In this document: one piece after another, positions 7,329-16,841 of the stretch | Position numbering within the stretch: the first letter of the stretch is position 1 | Layout of the letters: each line of letters starts with the position of its first letter | From: Segatella copri | GTDB taxonomy: Bacteria > Bacteroidota > Bacteroidia > Bacteroidales > Bacteroidaceae | Direction of reading: 5' to 3' | Length of the DNA stretch: 64,000 nt | NCBI RefSeq assembly: GCF_002224675.1 | Contig: NZ_NMPZ01000001.1 | Location: forward strand, 1 to 64,000 | Notes under the pieces: model-generated | Seen by the model: only the letters and a program-made list of their open reading frames with translations | The model's database searches: none | Told to the model about the DNA's origin: nothing | Translations under genes and position numbers: made by a program

Positions 7329-10265
7329 CTATTTGCATAGTCCGGCGTACGGACAATACTCGCAACGTTTCTTGTCGCAGGTAGGACGCAGTGGCAATGC
7401 GGGATTGTAGATGTCGGCAATCAGACTGCGGAGATGCGCCATGAAGTCTTCTTCATACGGTGTGATATCTTCTATCTTTTCCCTGCCTAGTTTAAGGGTT
7501 GGGTCGTAGTCTTCTGCACCTGCATTCTGTATGAACAGCAAGCCTGGTGATACGGGATCCTGTGCAGAATTGTATCTTTTGCTGTTCTTGATGATCATCG
7601 AGTAGAGGAAAGCCTGCAGATAATAATCCGTATGCTTGCTCAGTGCCTGGGGAGTTGCCGAGAACATCTCATCTATATCCTTGGGATGTGTTGTCTGTGC
7701 TTTTCCCGTCTTGTAATCGATGACTCTGATGCGTTCAGAGATGTTCGATATAGGAGAAATGGCATCCAGACGGTCGATGAAACCACCGATCTTGAACTGC
7801 TTTTCGCCCCTGCTTGTGTTGACATTCAGTGTATCTGAAACTACCAATTCCATACCGATGATGGTAAATGGTGTCTGGCGTCTGTCTATGGAGATGAGCT
7901 GTCGCAAATAGCTGGCTATTACCTCCTTGTTGATGAGTTGCAGACCGTTGTATTTCGGATGATAGTCGTTGTTGCCTACCTTAAAGAGCTCTTCTCTGAA
8001 GGCCTGATCTACCAGTCTATCTACCAGCATCTTATCCTTCATTGCCTGGTCCAGGATGTCTGCAGTGATGACGATTGGGCGGATGAGCTGCTGCTTTCCT
8101 TTCTCATCTGTCTGGATATCGCTCTTGCTGGCAAAGCCATAGTAGAAAAGTTCGGCTGCCCGATGGAAAATGTTTCCGAAGATGCGGTTATCTACTTCGT
8201 CTTCATCAATTTCATCCGGTTCCAGCAACCCCTTTACATATTTATAATAGAACTGCTTCTGGCATCTCTGGTATGTATTGAGAAAAGTAGGTGTGAGCAT
8301 TCTCACGTCGTCAAGTACCTTCATCACTTCTTCGGTCTTTGGCTCTTCGTCGTATGCCGGGCGAAGGGGTTTCTGACCAGCGATGAGGGTCTTGCGAACG
8401 ATAGGATGCTGACTTTCTACCATCAGCTGGAGCATGAATCTGCTCATCTCGCCCGATTGACCGTCTTCCGTAGCATTGTTGTAGGTAAGCGTGATGTCGT
8501 GGGCACGCTGCAACATACTGTGAAAGTAGTAGGCAAAGATGGCTACCTTGTTTTCTACGGTGGTGAGACCGTAAGCCTTGCGCAGGGAGTAAGGGATGAA
8601 TGAAGAATCGTTCACGCCCTTTGGTATTTTGCCTTCGTTGCAGGATAGAACCAGAATATGGTCGAAATCGAGGTTTCTGGTTTCGAGTACACCCATTACC
8701 TGTATTCCTTCTGCCGGCTCGCCATGGAATGGTATGCTTGTGGTCTGGATGAGCTGCTGTATCAGTCGCTCCAGAGTGATGGTATCTACCTCAAGGTCGC
8801 CGGATGTAATGAGTTCCTGCAGACGGTTGAGTAGGGTGTAGGTGCGATAGAGTGATTCGTGGAATAGCGGATCATTCAAATCCTTTGCCTGGGTTCCTAT
8901 CATGCGCAGAATATCAAGCAAGTAGCTGATGAGCTGCTTGTTGTAGCTACTTTGCGTGGCTTCTGCCGTCTGTTCTTCCAGGTTTCTGAAAAGCAGGGAT
9001 AGTCCTTCGTCTCCATCCATGCTGAGGAAATCGCGCGATGGGTAGAAGCGTTTCTGCTCTTCCAGCTTTTCAAGCAGGTCGGCATACCGTGAGCTGATGA
9101 ATCTCGTATAGGGATGGCGCAATGCTGTGAGCACGTAATGAAGACGGTAGGTCTCGCTATGCTGTGGATGACCTGTTCCCTGCAACTGGATGAGCTGCTG
9201 GATGAGACTGTAGAAAGGTGTTTGCTGCAAAGGATAACCTATCGTGATATTGACGCTTTTCACCTCTTCCGGAAGTGAATGTATCACACTCTGCAAGAGG
9301 TTTTCGTCGCTCAGTACGATGGCTACATTGCGCCCCATCTTGTAGCGGTTGTGTTCCTTGAGCCAGGCGTTTACGTATCTGGCCTGGATGTTCTCTGTTG
9401 GTGCAGATATGTAGGTGATATCCTTGTTCTTCGACATGTTGTCGTAGATGTCTTTCTGCGGATAGCTGGCAAGTTCGTTGGGATAGTGCTTCAGATACTG
9501 ACGGATGTAGTGGCCGGCTTCATTTTGTCCCTCCATATAATACTTGTCGTAATCCCAGTAGAAAAGGGCTTTGCCCTGTTTCAGCAGTCGGTCGCATAGT
9601 GTCTGTTCTACTATCTGCATCATATTGAAACCGATGAAGAGATACTTCTTGTAATGGAAGTCTATATCTTCATCGTTTACTACCTTGCGATAGAGTGCTC
9701 CTTCATAAGCCAGTTGCTGTTCGGCCAGTTTCTGGTTGAATCCTACGTAGATGTCGTAGAAATGTGACCATAACTGCAGGAATCGCTTCTTCAGTTCTGT
9801 ATTGTGATCATCAGAGAAATTGCTGAAGAATTTCTTGATCATTGCTTTCTGATAGTCTGTGAGATAAGAAACATCGTCGAGTTCGTGGATGTCACTCAGA
9901 TTGGCAAAGAGCAGTTTGGCATCTACCATGTTCTTATCTACATCGTCAAAATCGGCAAGGAGGAGCTGGCCCCAACCGTAAAAGTGGTCGAGGGTCTCAT
10001 CAATGCCTGTGCATGCTACGAATACCTTGTGCAGGTCGCAGATAGACTTGATTGGGTCAGCAACCTTCAGGTCGGAGTGTCGGCGGAAGAGGTCGCTGAT
10101 GGTGATGTATGTGGGAGTCCAGATCGGCTTGCCGGCCAATTGCGCCAGATAGGTATTGAGGAAGAGCGCTGCACGCTTGTTTGGAAAAACCACTGCGATG
10201 TCGCTCATGTTGGTGCCGTATTTTGCCAGCATATCCTGGGCTACTGTTTTCAAGAATGCTTTCAT
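7329..10265 (-). CDS. addB: AddB-like nuclease subunit with Fe-S cysteines
   Basis: Second subunit of a RecBCD/AddAB-type helicase-nuclease for double-strand break processing. About 978 residues from the preferred start (MKAFLKTVAQDML); an in-frame ATG at 10298 would add 11 residues. The N-terminal part is a degenerate helicase-like region without a clear Walker A. The C-terminal third is a PD-(D/E)XK nuclease: GGFIDRLD, then VIDYKTGKA, then YYLQAFLYSMI. One Cys before the nuclease (YQRCQKQFYYKYV) and three in the last 15 residues (CDKKRCEYCPYAGLC) match the AddB iron-sulfur cluster. It lies 8-41 bp after the AddA-like gene. Confidence 0.85.
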   Translation of the reverse strand: MKAFLKTVAQDMLAKYGTNMSDIAVVFPNKRAALFLNTYLAQLAGKPIWTPTYITISDLFRRHSDLKVADPIKSICDLHKVFVACTGIDETLDHFYGWGQLLLADFDDVDKNMVDAKLLFANLSDIHELDDVSYLTDYQKAMIKKFFSNFSDDHNTELKKRFLQLWSHFYDIYVGFNQKLAEQQLAYEGALYRKVVNDEDIDFHYKKYLFIGFNMMQIVEQTLCDRLLKQGKALFYWDYDKYYMEGQNEAGHYIRQYLKHYPNELASYPQKDIYDNMSKNKDITYISAPTENIQARYVNAWLKEHNRYKMGRNVAIVLSDENLLQSVIHSLPEEVKSVNITIGYPLQQTPFYSLIQQLIQLQGTGHPQHSETYRLHYVLTALRHPYTRFISSRYADLLEKLEEQKRFYPSRDFLSMDGDEGLSLLFRNLEEQTAEATQSSYNKQLISYLLDILRMIGTQAKDLNDPLFHESLYRTYTLLNRLQELITSGDLEVDTITLERLIQQLIQTTSIPFHGEPAEGIQVMGVLETRNLDFDHILVLSCNEGKIPKGVNDSSFIPYSLRKAYGLTTVENKVAIFAYYFHSMLQRAHDITLTYNNATEDGQSGEMSRFMLQLMVESQHPIVRKTLIAGQKPLRPAYDEEPKTEEVMKVLDDVRMLTPTFLNTYQRCQKQFYYKYVKGLLEPDEIDEDEVDNRIFGNIFHRAAELFYYGFASKSDIQTDEKGKQQLIRPIVITADILDQAMKDKMLVDRLVDQAFREELFKVGNNDYHPKYNGLQLINKEVIASYLRQLISIDRRQTPFTIIGMELVVSDTLNVNTSRGEKQFKIGGFIDRLDAISPISNISERIRVIDYKTGKAQTTHPKDIDEMFSATPQALSKHTDYYLQAFLYSMIIKNSKRYNSAQDPVSPGLLFIQNAGAEDYDPTLKLGREKIEDITPYEEDFMAHLRSLIADIYNPALPLRPTCDKKRCEYCPYAGLCK

Positions 10266-10306
10266 TGTATATTGTTTTTTATTATCTTTGCATTTCATTT
10301 ATTCAT

Positions 10307-13300
10307 CTATAATACTTCTTCTATTTTGTTCGGATAAACATACCAGAGGTATCCCTTGACATGAGCGTGTCCCATACTTTCGAGCAGCTTCATATAGCCT
10401 TTTATCTGGTCGTGGTACTCCGGCTTCGGTTTACCGAATTTGAAATCTACCACCACGGTTTCGTGCTCATCTTTCATCACTCGGTCTGGGCGATGCTCTA
10501 CCATGTTTCCGTCCTTGTCAGTGCTGATGATGGAACACTCATTGAAAACATTCCATCGGTCAGAGAACCAGTCGCTTACCTTGTCTGATTCCAGACGTTT
10601 GCGAATCATCTTCTCAACTCTGTCTCGCGAGATGTTTTCATCGTAGAGAACTCCATCAAGTTCCAGCTGTTTCAGTGCTCCTTCAATATCATCTCTTGTA
10701 CGGATGGTAGAGAAGAGACTGTGCAGTACTGTACCCATCTTGATATAGAATTTCTGCTGTTCTTCCTGTTCATCTCCTTTGATGAGGTCGCGGCTCTTGT
10801 TACTCTGTCTGAATTCTGGAAGCTTAGGTGATACATTGATATCTATCTGCATCATTTCTGCAGGCATCGTAAAGACATTTCTGTTGATTTTCATCTCCAT
10901 CTCTACTTTTTCCTTCGGTACCACCGGTTCGCCATATTTAAAGATGATGTCGTTGGTCTTGCTGTCTGTACCGATGCCTTCCAACTCTACATTTACCGCG
11001 TCGGTAAGCATTTCGTATGCTTCTTTCTCTGCATTTTGCTTCAGCTTCTCAGTAACAGTTTCCAGTGATTTTTCGATGATTCCCGAACGGTAGGCGGTAG
11101 ATGCGCGTTTGCCGAAGACATAGAGATTATGACTGGCTCTGGTGAATGCCACATAGAGCAGGTTCAGATTATCTACGATGTTCTGCAGATGCTCGTGATG
11201 GTAGTCATCTTCATAGATGCTTCCTTTCATCTGTTTGGCACTGAAATCTACAGGAACCAGAGGCAGTTCGTTGTAAGGAGCTTCCTGAGGAGTACACCAG
11301 ATGGTATTGGCTTTCTCCAGCTGCCAGTCGCAGTATGGCATGATGACATGGTCGAATTCCAGTCCCTTACTCTTGTGGATGGTGATGAGTCGGATACCCT
11401 CGATGCCGTCACTATGGATGCTTTTTTCGTGGAGATTGTTTTCCCATTCCTGGAGAAACGCCTCGATGTCGCTGCTGTTGTCTGTCAGGAAGGAATTCAA
11501 CTTGTCGTAGAAGGCACATACGTAGGCACTTTGTACTTTCATATCTTCTATCTCGCCAAGGTGAAGTTCCGTAAACAGTCTTTCGGTCAGGTCGAGTAGA
11601 GGCATCTCCAGCAATTTCTGTCGATTCTCTGTAATCAGTTCAATCACCTTTTCATCATCCAGATAAGTATGGGCAAACTTCAAGAGTGTGGCGCGGGCAA
11701 TATCGTCGGCAGGGTGCATCAGCAGCTTCAGGGCTGTGATGAGTATCTGTACTGCCTGCGAAGCGTCGAGGCGGAATGCCTCGTCTGAAACCATCTCATA
11801 GTCTGAATGCTCCATAAAGTAGGCTGCGATATCCTGGATGGTGCGGTTGTTGCGCACGAGGATAGCGATACGGTGGGTGGGAACACCACGTGCAGTCAAC
11901 TCATCTACTGTCTGCAGACAGAGTTGCATCATGCGGTCTTCTTTATTTTCTGCATCATTTTCATCGTCCTCTTCCTGTGTCTTGAGGAGTCGCACCTCCA
12001 CATATCCCTGCACCTTTTTCTTCTCCGGAACTTTCTGTTCTACATCGGCATAGGCTGTAAGCAGTTGCTTGGCTGTTTCTGGTATCGTTTCTGCCAGTTC
12101 GTTATATTCCTGCTTGGCGGCTTCTACGAAGAAGGCATTGTTGAAGTTGATGACATTGCGGTCTGAGCGATAGTTGGTGGCTAGGGTCTCTACATCCAGT
12201 TGTTTCTTCGGATTCTCAAACTGATCTTCTATGTTGTTGAGAAGTCGCCAGTCGCCTGAGCGCCAGCGGTAGATACTCTGTTTTACATCTCCTACAATCA
12301 GGTTGCCTGCATCTTCGCGGCTCATCGTTTCTTCCAGCAGCACCTTGAAGTTTTTCCACTGTATGGTGCTGGTATCCTGAAACTCGTCTATCATCACGTG
12401 GTTCAGCTGGGTACCGATTTTCTCGAAGATGAAAGGTGAGTCGCTGCCCTGAATGAGTGAGTGAAGCAATGTCTGTGTGTCGCTGAGCAGGAAGCGGTTA
12501 GCCTCCTGGTTCATTTCTCTCACCTTCTTGTCTATGCTGCCCAAGAGGCGCAGCTGGTTGAGGTGCTTGATGGTGAGGTTGGCGCTCTTGTACATTCTTT
12601 CGAGCATGTGGCGGTGCTTTTCCGAGACCTGGAGGATAGGATGTAGAACATTCACCACATGCTGATAGAGTGGAGAATTGTTCTTGACTTCCGACTTCTT
12701 GACCCAGTTTTCCGGATTAGCCAAGCATTTTGTTAAAGTCATGTTGTTGACGTCATCGTCTCCGTATTTTCCGTTTCTCAATTTATTGAAGTAGCTCCAG
12801 ATTCCCCTTGTCTTGTTGTTGAGGTCATCGGCCGAATATCCTTCCTCTTCCAGCGCATCGAAAAAGGAAGCTGCGATTTCTTCGAATTTTTCTTTAGCCT
12901 GGTTTCGGGTTTCCTTCATCTTGTCTTTGAATGCTTCGAAGAAGCCTTCTTCTTCCATTCGTTTTGACAGCTCGTCGGCGTGCTCCTTATAATAATCACG
13001 GAAGATGTGTTCACCGAACGACTTGATCTGGCCGATCACATTCCAGCTCTTGTCGTCTGCGATGTTTTCCTTGATGTAATCCATGATCCAGAAAAGCAGT
13101 TTGTCGGTGCTTTCCAGACTTTCTATCAGTTCATCCACAGCTTGCTGTTCCACCTGATAATCGTTCAGTCCGATGCGCAGGTTGGCTGTGAGGTCGAGTT
13201 CTCGTGCCAGATTTCGCAAGACACTCTGAAAGAAGGTGTCGATGGTTTCTACTCTGAAATAGTTGTAGTTGTGGATGAGCAGGCGCAAAGCCTCTTCCGC

Positions 13301-13573
13301 ATTCTTTCTGATCTGTTTTTCCGAAAGATGGGGGAGTGCGGTATGTATCTGTACCAGATACTGATCTGATTCGGGTAGCTCGTGGGCAATGCCATAGAGC
13401 TGTCCGAGAATACGCAGTTTCATCTCTTCTGTAGCCTTGTTGGTAAAGGTTACAGCCAGGATGGTGCGATAGGCGTGGGGATTGTCTATCACCAGGGTCA
13501 TGTATTCGCGGGCAAGGGTAAAGGTCTTACCCGATCCCGCACTTGCCTTGTAAACGGTGAGTTGTGAATTCAT
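10307..13573 (-). CDS. addA: AddA-like UvrD-type helicase-nuclease
   Basis: A 1088-residue helicase-nuclease subunit for DNA end resection in recombination repair. Walker A ASAGSGKTFT lies at residues 10-19. Motif II is MIDEFQDTS near 393-401. The downstream helicase motif (IRLITIHKSKGLEFDHVIMP) is intact. The last 120 residues carry a PD-(D/E)XK nuclease: EHRPDRVM, then VVVDFKFG, then YHDQIKGYMKL. There are no Fe-S cysteines, as in AddA. It lies between the DUF5686 gene (52 bp upstream) and the AddB-like gene (8-41 bp downstream). Confidence 0.92.
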   Translation of the reverse strand: MNSQLTVYKASAGSGKTFTLAREYMTLVIDNPHAYRTILAVTFTNKATEEMKLRILGQLYGIAHELPESDQYLVQIHTALPHLSEKQIRKNAEEALRLLIHNYNYFRVETIDTFFQSVLRNLARELDLTANLRIGLNDYQVEQQAVDELIESLESTDKLLFWIMDYIKENIADDKSWNVIGQIKSFGEHIFRDYYKEHADELSKRMEEEGFFEAFKDKMKETRNQAKEKFEEIAASFFDALEEEGYSADDLNNKTRGIWSYFNKLRNGKYGDDDVNNMTLTKCLANPENWVKKSEVKNNSPLYQHVVNVLHPILQVSEKHRHMLERMYKSANLTIKHLNQLRLLGSIDKKVREMNQEANRFLLSDTQTLLHSLIQGSDSPFIFEKIGTQLNHVMIDEFQDTSTIQWKNFKVLLEETMSREDAGNLIVGDVKQSIYRWRSGDWRLLNNIEDQFENPKKQLDVETLATNYRSDRNVINFNNAFFVEAAKQEYNELAETIPETAKQLLTAYADVEQKVPEKKKVQGYVEVRLLKTQEEDDENDAENKEDRMMQLCLQTVDELTARGVPTHRIAILVRNNRTIQDIAAYFMEHSDYEMVSDEAFRLDASQAVQILITALKLLMHPADDIARATLLKFAHTYLDDEKVIELITENRQKLLEMPLLDLTERLFTELHLGEIEDMKVQSAYVCAFYDKLNSFLTDNSSDIEAFLQEWENNLHEKSIHSDGIEGIRLITIHKSKGLEFDHVIMPYCDWQLEKANTIWCTPQEAPYNELPLVPVDFSAKQMKGSIYEDDYHHEHLQNIVDNLNLLYVAFTRASHNLYVFGKRASTAYRSGIIEKSLETVTEKLKQNAEKEAYEMLTDAVNVELEGIGTDSKTNDIIFKYGEPVVPKEKVEMEMKINRNVFTMPAEMMQIDINVSPKLPEFRQSNKSRDLIKGDEQEEQQKFYIKMGTVLHSLFSTIRTRDDIEGALKQLELDGVLYDENISRDRVEKMIRKRLESDKVSDWFSDRWNVFNECSIISTDKDGNMVEHRPDRVMKDEHETVVVDFKFGKPKPEYHDQIKGYMKLLESMGHAHVKGYLWYVYPNKIEEVL

Positions 13574-13625
13574 ATATTGTTCTTTTTTTTCTTTTGATTT
13601 ATAAGGGAATATCCCGTAACGGATT

Positions 13626-15731
13626 CTACCAGTTTCTGAAAAGTTCGAAGCCGAAGCGGCAGCCTATGCCATCAAACTTTCCCTGTCTGAATGCTGCGAA
13701 GAAGCCGAGCGACATCAGGCGCGTGCTTACACCATAGCCCCATTCTGTATAAGGGTAGAGGTGTTTTACCACCAGACCGCTGGTATAGAGTCTTTCTGAT
13801 TCTACATATCTGCCTATCAGCGGAAGCCAGGCGGCAAGAATCATCGGAGATTCATAGGTGAAGTTGGCACGCAGGTAATAGTTGCTGGCATTATACCAGT
13901 AAGACGACAGCAGTTCGAAATCGCCCGACCATTCATCGTTCCAGCCTCCCGGAATGTTGTTGTCGTGGAAGTTGGTGTAATCAACGAAGTCCCAGTGTGC
14001 TCCTCTTCGGGTATAGAAACCTGTTCCGAAACGCATCGAGTACGATTGCCTGCGGGAAGAATAGAGAATCGTCTGGGCATCAAACTCGGCTCTTCCGTAG
14101 TCGATGTTGCTGCCCAGCAGGTTTTTGAAACCTTGCTCATAGTCGAGTTTCAGCACGATGCCTTTCTCTGCTTTAGGTCTCCATTCTATTCCGATGGCAG
14201 GAGCCACAGACTTGTATTTATCCGGATAGCCTATGGATTGATAGAAGTCCGGACGGATGGCAATGCGGTTGTGCGCTACCATTCCCAGTTCCATCGCCCA
14301 ATGTGGGGAGAGGCGCCAGTGGTTGGTGAGTCGCATGTAATTATCCTTGAATTCCGTAAAGGTGGATTTTCCCATCAGGAGAGAAGGTATCTCCGATGGA
14401 GAGAACCCTCCGATGCTGTCTTTCGGATCCATGTACCCCAACGCCTGGCGAGCCAGCTTGTTGGTATTGATGCGGTTGCCGTTACCGATTTCCAGCTGCA
14501 GATAACCCTCGTGACGGGTATTGTAGTTGAGTCTGACAGGAATTCTGTAGTAGAAACGATGCTGGCGGAAACTGTAACCGCCTTTTATTCCGGCAGAAAG
14601 CTGGATGTTGTCATTGAAGGCATACTGTCCGTTGATTTTGAACTTATATACCACACCCTTGGATTCCGAATAACCCATATATAATGGATTGAACAATGGG
14701 TCGATGCGGAAATAGCCCTGCTGCTGTTTGCCGAAGTCGCTGGAAATTCTGTTCAGCAGGTTATCGCCTACGATATCCCAGAGCACATCTTTTGCGAAAT
14801 CTTTCTTCTTTTCTCCCAGTGCTGCTGCTTTCCTTTTTCGCTCTTCCTGTCTGTCGTAATAGATGCGATAGATCATTTCCTCATCGGTGTTCAGTTTGAT
14901 AGGTCGCACTTTAGACATCATGACGGTATCTGCGCTATTCTTGATAGTATCTTCCAGAACTTTTGGCAGATCATATATGGTGGTGTATTTACCGGTAATC
15001 TTATTGCCCATGAAACTGAAGTTGGCGCGCATGTCACACTTCACAGGTCCCAGCGACTTGTAGCCTTTCTTGCCCATCGTTACGGAGATGTAGAAACGGG
15101 TCATATCGTATTCTCCCTCGAAGTCGCACATCTGAATCTGTCCGTTTTGGATGCGGACGATCGCCCTGGTCTCTACCAGCTGGGTGTTTTTGATGCGTGG
15201 GTAGGCGTAAACCTGAGCCATACCATAGAGCAGTGGCGTGACGGAGTACTTGTAGTATCGTCTGTTGGAACGATGGAAAGGGGAGAGGATGTTCTCCTGA
15301 AATAGGTTTTCTCCATACACATTCGGCGTCATGTAGTTGAGCGCGGCGCTCATCGTACTTTTGCGGTGTGGAATGGTACTGAGATTGAGCAGTCGGTGGA
15401 TGACAGGTGCTCCCTTCTCATTCACTTCGATGCGGTTGTAGAATTCGCTGATGAACTTTCTACCTGCTCCATAGGAGATGGCGTACATGGTAGGAACGAG
15501 AGCCAGGGTGGCGTTTCGCTTGTTGGTACGCATCTGGAATTTAGTGTAGGCATAGCTCGAATTGCTTCCTCTTCCCGTGGTATCTATCTTTTGGGCATAA
15601 CAGAAGATACGCTGCATCACGGAGTCTGTGATGGCGTCCTTAGCCTTCACTCTTCTGGCATCTGTTGCCAGAGGAAAGCTGATAGTCAAGAGGATGACAG
15701 CCGCTATGATGCGAATCAGTTGTATCTTCAT
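13626..15731 (-). CDS. DUF5686-type outer-membrane barrel protein
   Basis: A 701-residue exported protein with an N-terminal signal peptide (about residues 1-25, ending TDARR). An N-terminal globular part (ITDSVMQRIFCYAQKIDTTG) is followed by a long run of alternating strands rich in aromatic residues, and it ends GFELFRNW. The terminal aromatic residue is usual for outer-membrane beta-barrels. The pattern matches DUF5686, common in Bacteroidota, but without the N-terminal carboxypeptidase-like domain many members carry. Function unknown. It has its own promoter and heads the transcript that continues into addA and addB, with no obvious functional link. Confidence 0.75.
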   Translation of the reverse strand: MKIQLIRIIAAVILLTISFPLATDARRVKAKDAITDSVMQRIFCYAQKIDTTGRGSNSSYAYTKFQMRTNKRNATLALVPTMYAISYGAGRKFISEFYNRIEVNEKGAPVIHRLLNLSTIPHRKSTMSAALNYMTPNVYGENLFQENILSPFHRSNRRYYKYSVTPLLYGMAQVYAYPRIKNTQLVETRAIVRIQNGQIQMCDFEGEYDMTRFYISVTMGKKGYKSLGPVKCDMRANFSFMGNKITGKYTTIYDLPKVLEDTIKNSADTVMMSKVRPIKLNTDEEMIYRIYYDRQEERKRKAAALGEKKKDFAKDVLWDIVGDNLLNRISSDFGKQQQGYFRIDPLFNPLYMGYSESKGVVYKFKINGQYAFNDNIQLSAGIKGGYSFRQHRFYYRIPVRLNYNTRHEGYLQLEIGNGNRINTNKLARQALGYMDPKDSIGGFSPSEIPSLLMGKSTFTEFKDNYMRLTNHWRLSPHWAMELGMVAHNRIAIRPDFYQSIGYPDKYKSVAPAIGIEWRPKAEKGIVLKLDYEQGFKNLLGSNIDYGRAEFDAQTILYSSRRQSYSMRFGTGFYTRRGAHWDFVDYTNFHDNNIPGGWNDEWSGDFELLSSYWYNASNYYLRANFTYESPMILAAWLPLIGRYVESERLYTSGLVVKHLYPYTEWGYGVSTRLMSLGFFAAFRQGKFDGIGCRFGFELFRNW

Positions 15732-15747
15732 ATTTATCTATAAAAAA

Positions 15748-15777
15748 ATCGGGTGAGGCTGAGTTGCCACACCCGAT
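15748..15777 (-). terminator. Terminator of rpoD, overlapping the next transcription start
   Basis: An 8-bp stem (ATCGGGTG arms at 15748-15755 and 15770-15777), extended by GGC/GCC. On the minus strand it is followed by T7. It would end transcripts arriving from rpoD. The promoter of the DUF5686 gene lies immediately upstream, so its start site falls inside the 5' arm. Confidence 0.75.
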
Positions 15778-15779
15778 TG

Positions 15780-15811
15780 CAAAGTTAATGTAAATATCTT
15801 GAAAGTCCAAA
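15780..15811 (-). promoter_or_regulatory. Promoter of the DUF5686-addAB transcript
   Basis: Minus-strand TAACTTTG (15780-15787) with TTTG at -33 (15808-15811), 20 bp apart. The expected start is near 15774, within the stem of the rpoD terminator. Confidence 0.8.
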
Positions 15812-15855
15812 CTTTTAGCTTGATATTATACTTTTTTATCCCAGAAAATTTATCT

Positions 15856-16728
15856 TTATCCCAGATATTTCATCAGAATACCGATCTTGCCGGATTCTCT
15901 GAGCTTGGTGATGCTCTTCTCTCTGATCTGTCGAACTCTTTCGCGTGTCAATCCCATCTTGTCTCCGATTTCTTCCAGACCCTTCTCGGTCTCGTCGATA
16001 CCGAAGCAGGCGCATACGATCTTGCGCTCTCTTTCCTTCAGACATTTGTTGAGAACCTGTTTCAGCTCCTGAGCCATACTCTCATGATCCACGTGCTTGT
16101 CGGTACGGCTGTCATCTCCGCTCGACATTACGTCTGCCATCGAGTTGTCATCGTCTTCGCCGAATGGTGCATCGATGCTTACATGATGACCGCTAGCCAT
16201 CATACTCTGAGAGATTTTATCTTCATCTACACCGGTGCGGGCAGACAGTTCCTCTACGCTAGGGCGGCGCTGGTTTTCCTGCTCAAATCGGTTGATTTCC
16301 TGGTTTACCTTGTTGAGCGAACCCACCTGGTTCAAAGGCAGTCTCACGATGCGGCTCTGTTCTGCTATTGCCTGGAGGATGCTTTGGCGAATCCACCATA
16401 CAGCATAGGAGATGAATTTGAAGCCGCGGGTCTCATCGAAGCGTTCTGCAGCCTTGATGAGTCCGATGTTGCCTTCGTCAATAAGATCGGTGAGTGTGAG
16501 TCCCTGATGCTGATACTGTTTTGCCACAGACACCACGAATCTCAAGTTGGCTTCTACCAATTTGTTCTTGGCTCTTTCGCCAACTCTACCTCCCTTTCTT
16601 ATCTGCTGTGCCAGCTCTATCTCTTCCTCTATAGAGATCATTGGCGCTCTGCCGATCTCTACCAGATATTTATCTAGTGCTTCACTATTTCGATTGGTTA
16701 TGCTCTTTTGTATCTTAAGTTGTCTCAT
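15856..16728 (-). CDS. rpoD: Primary sigma factor RpoD/SigA
   Basis: Housekeeping sigma factor of the short Bacteroidota type: 290 residues, without the large region 1.1 and non-conserved insert of proteobacterial RpoD. It begins MRQLKIQKSITNRNSEALDKYL (region 1.2). Region 2 follows (LRFVVSVAKQYQHQGLTLTDLIDEGNIGLIKAAERFD, then FISYAVWWIRQSILQ), then region 3, then region 4 (MGLTRERVRQIREKSITKLR). An in-frame ATG 13 codons upstream is rejected because a TAACTTTG promoter box overlaps it. It follows the GH25 gene on the same strand by 113 bp but has its own promoter element. Confidence 0.97.
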   Translation of the reverse strand: MRQLKIQKSITNRNSEALDKYLVEIGRAPMISIEEEIELAQQIRKGGRVGERAKNKLVEANLRFVVSVAKQYQHQGLTLTDLIDEGNIGLIKAAERFDETRGFKFISYAVWWIRQSILQAIAEQSRIVRLPLNQVGSLNKVNQEINRFEQENQRRPSVEELSARTGVDEDKISQSMMASGHHVSIDAPFGEDDDNSMADVMSSGDDSRTDKHVDHESMAQELKQVLNKCLKERERKIVCACFGIDETEKGLEEIGDKMGLTRERVRQIREKSITKLRESGKIGILMKYLG

Positions 16729-16764
16729 GATGATCCTACCCCCAAATTTTGTTACTAAACTCCA

Positions 16765-16772
16765 CAAAGTTA
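16765..16772 (-). promoter_or_regulatory. Candidate rpoD promoter (-7 box)
   Basis: Minus-strand TAACTTTG, a full -7 consensus match 36 bp upstream of the rpoD start. No TTTG is found at the right distance for a -33 box. Confidence 0.55.
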
Positions 16773-16841
16773 GTAAAAAATGTGATAGGTTGTATTTTTC
16801 TACAACATAATTTAACTAAAAATACTTGTTTTTTCGAAATT

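Noticed and set aside
10281..10290. Plus-strand TATCTTTG near the AddA/AddB boundary as a promoter
   Set aside because: There is no plus-strand gene downstream and no -33 element; a chance match.
16729..16767. N-terminal extension of RpoD
   Set aside because: It overlaps the -7 box, and the conserved N-terminus is MRQLKI.
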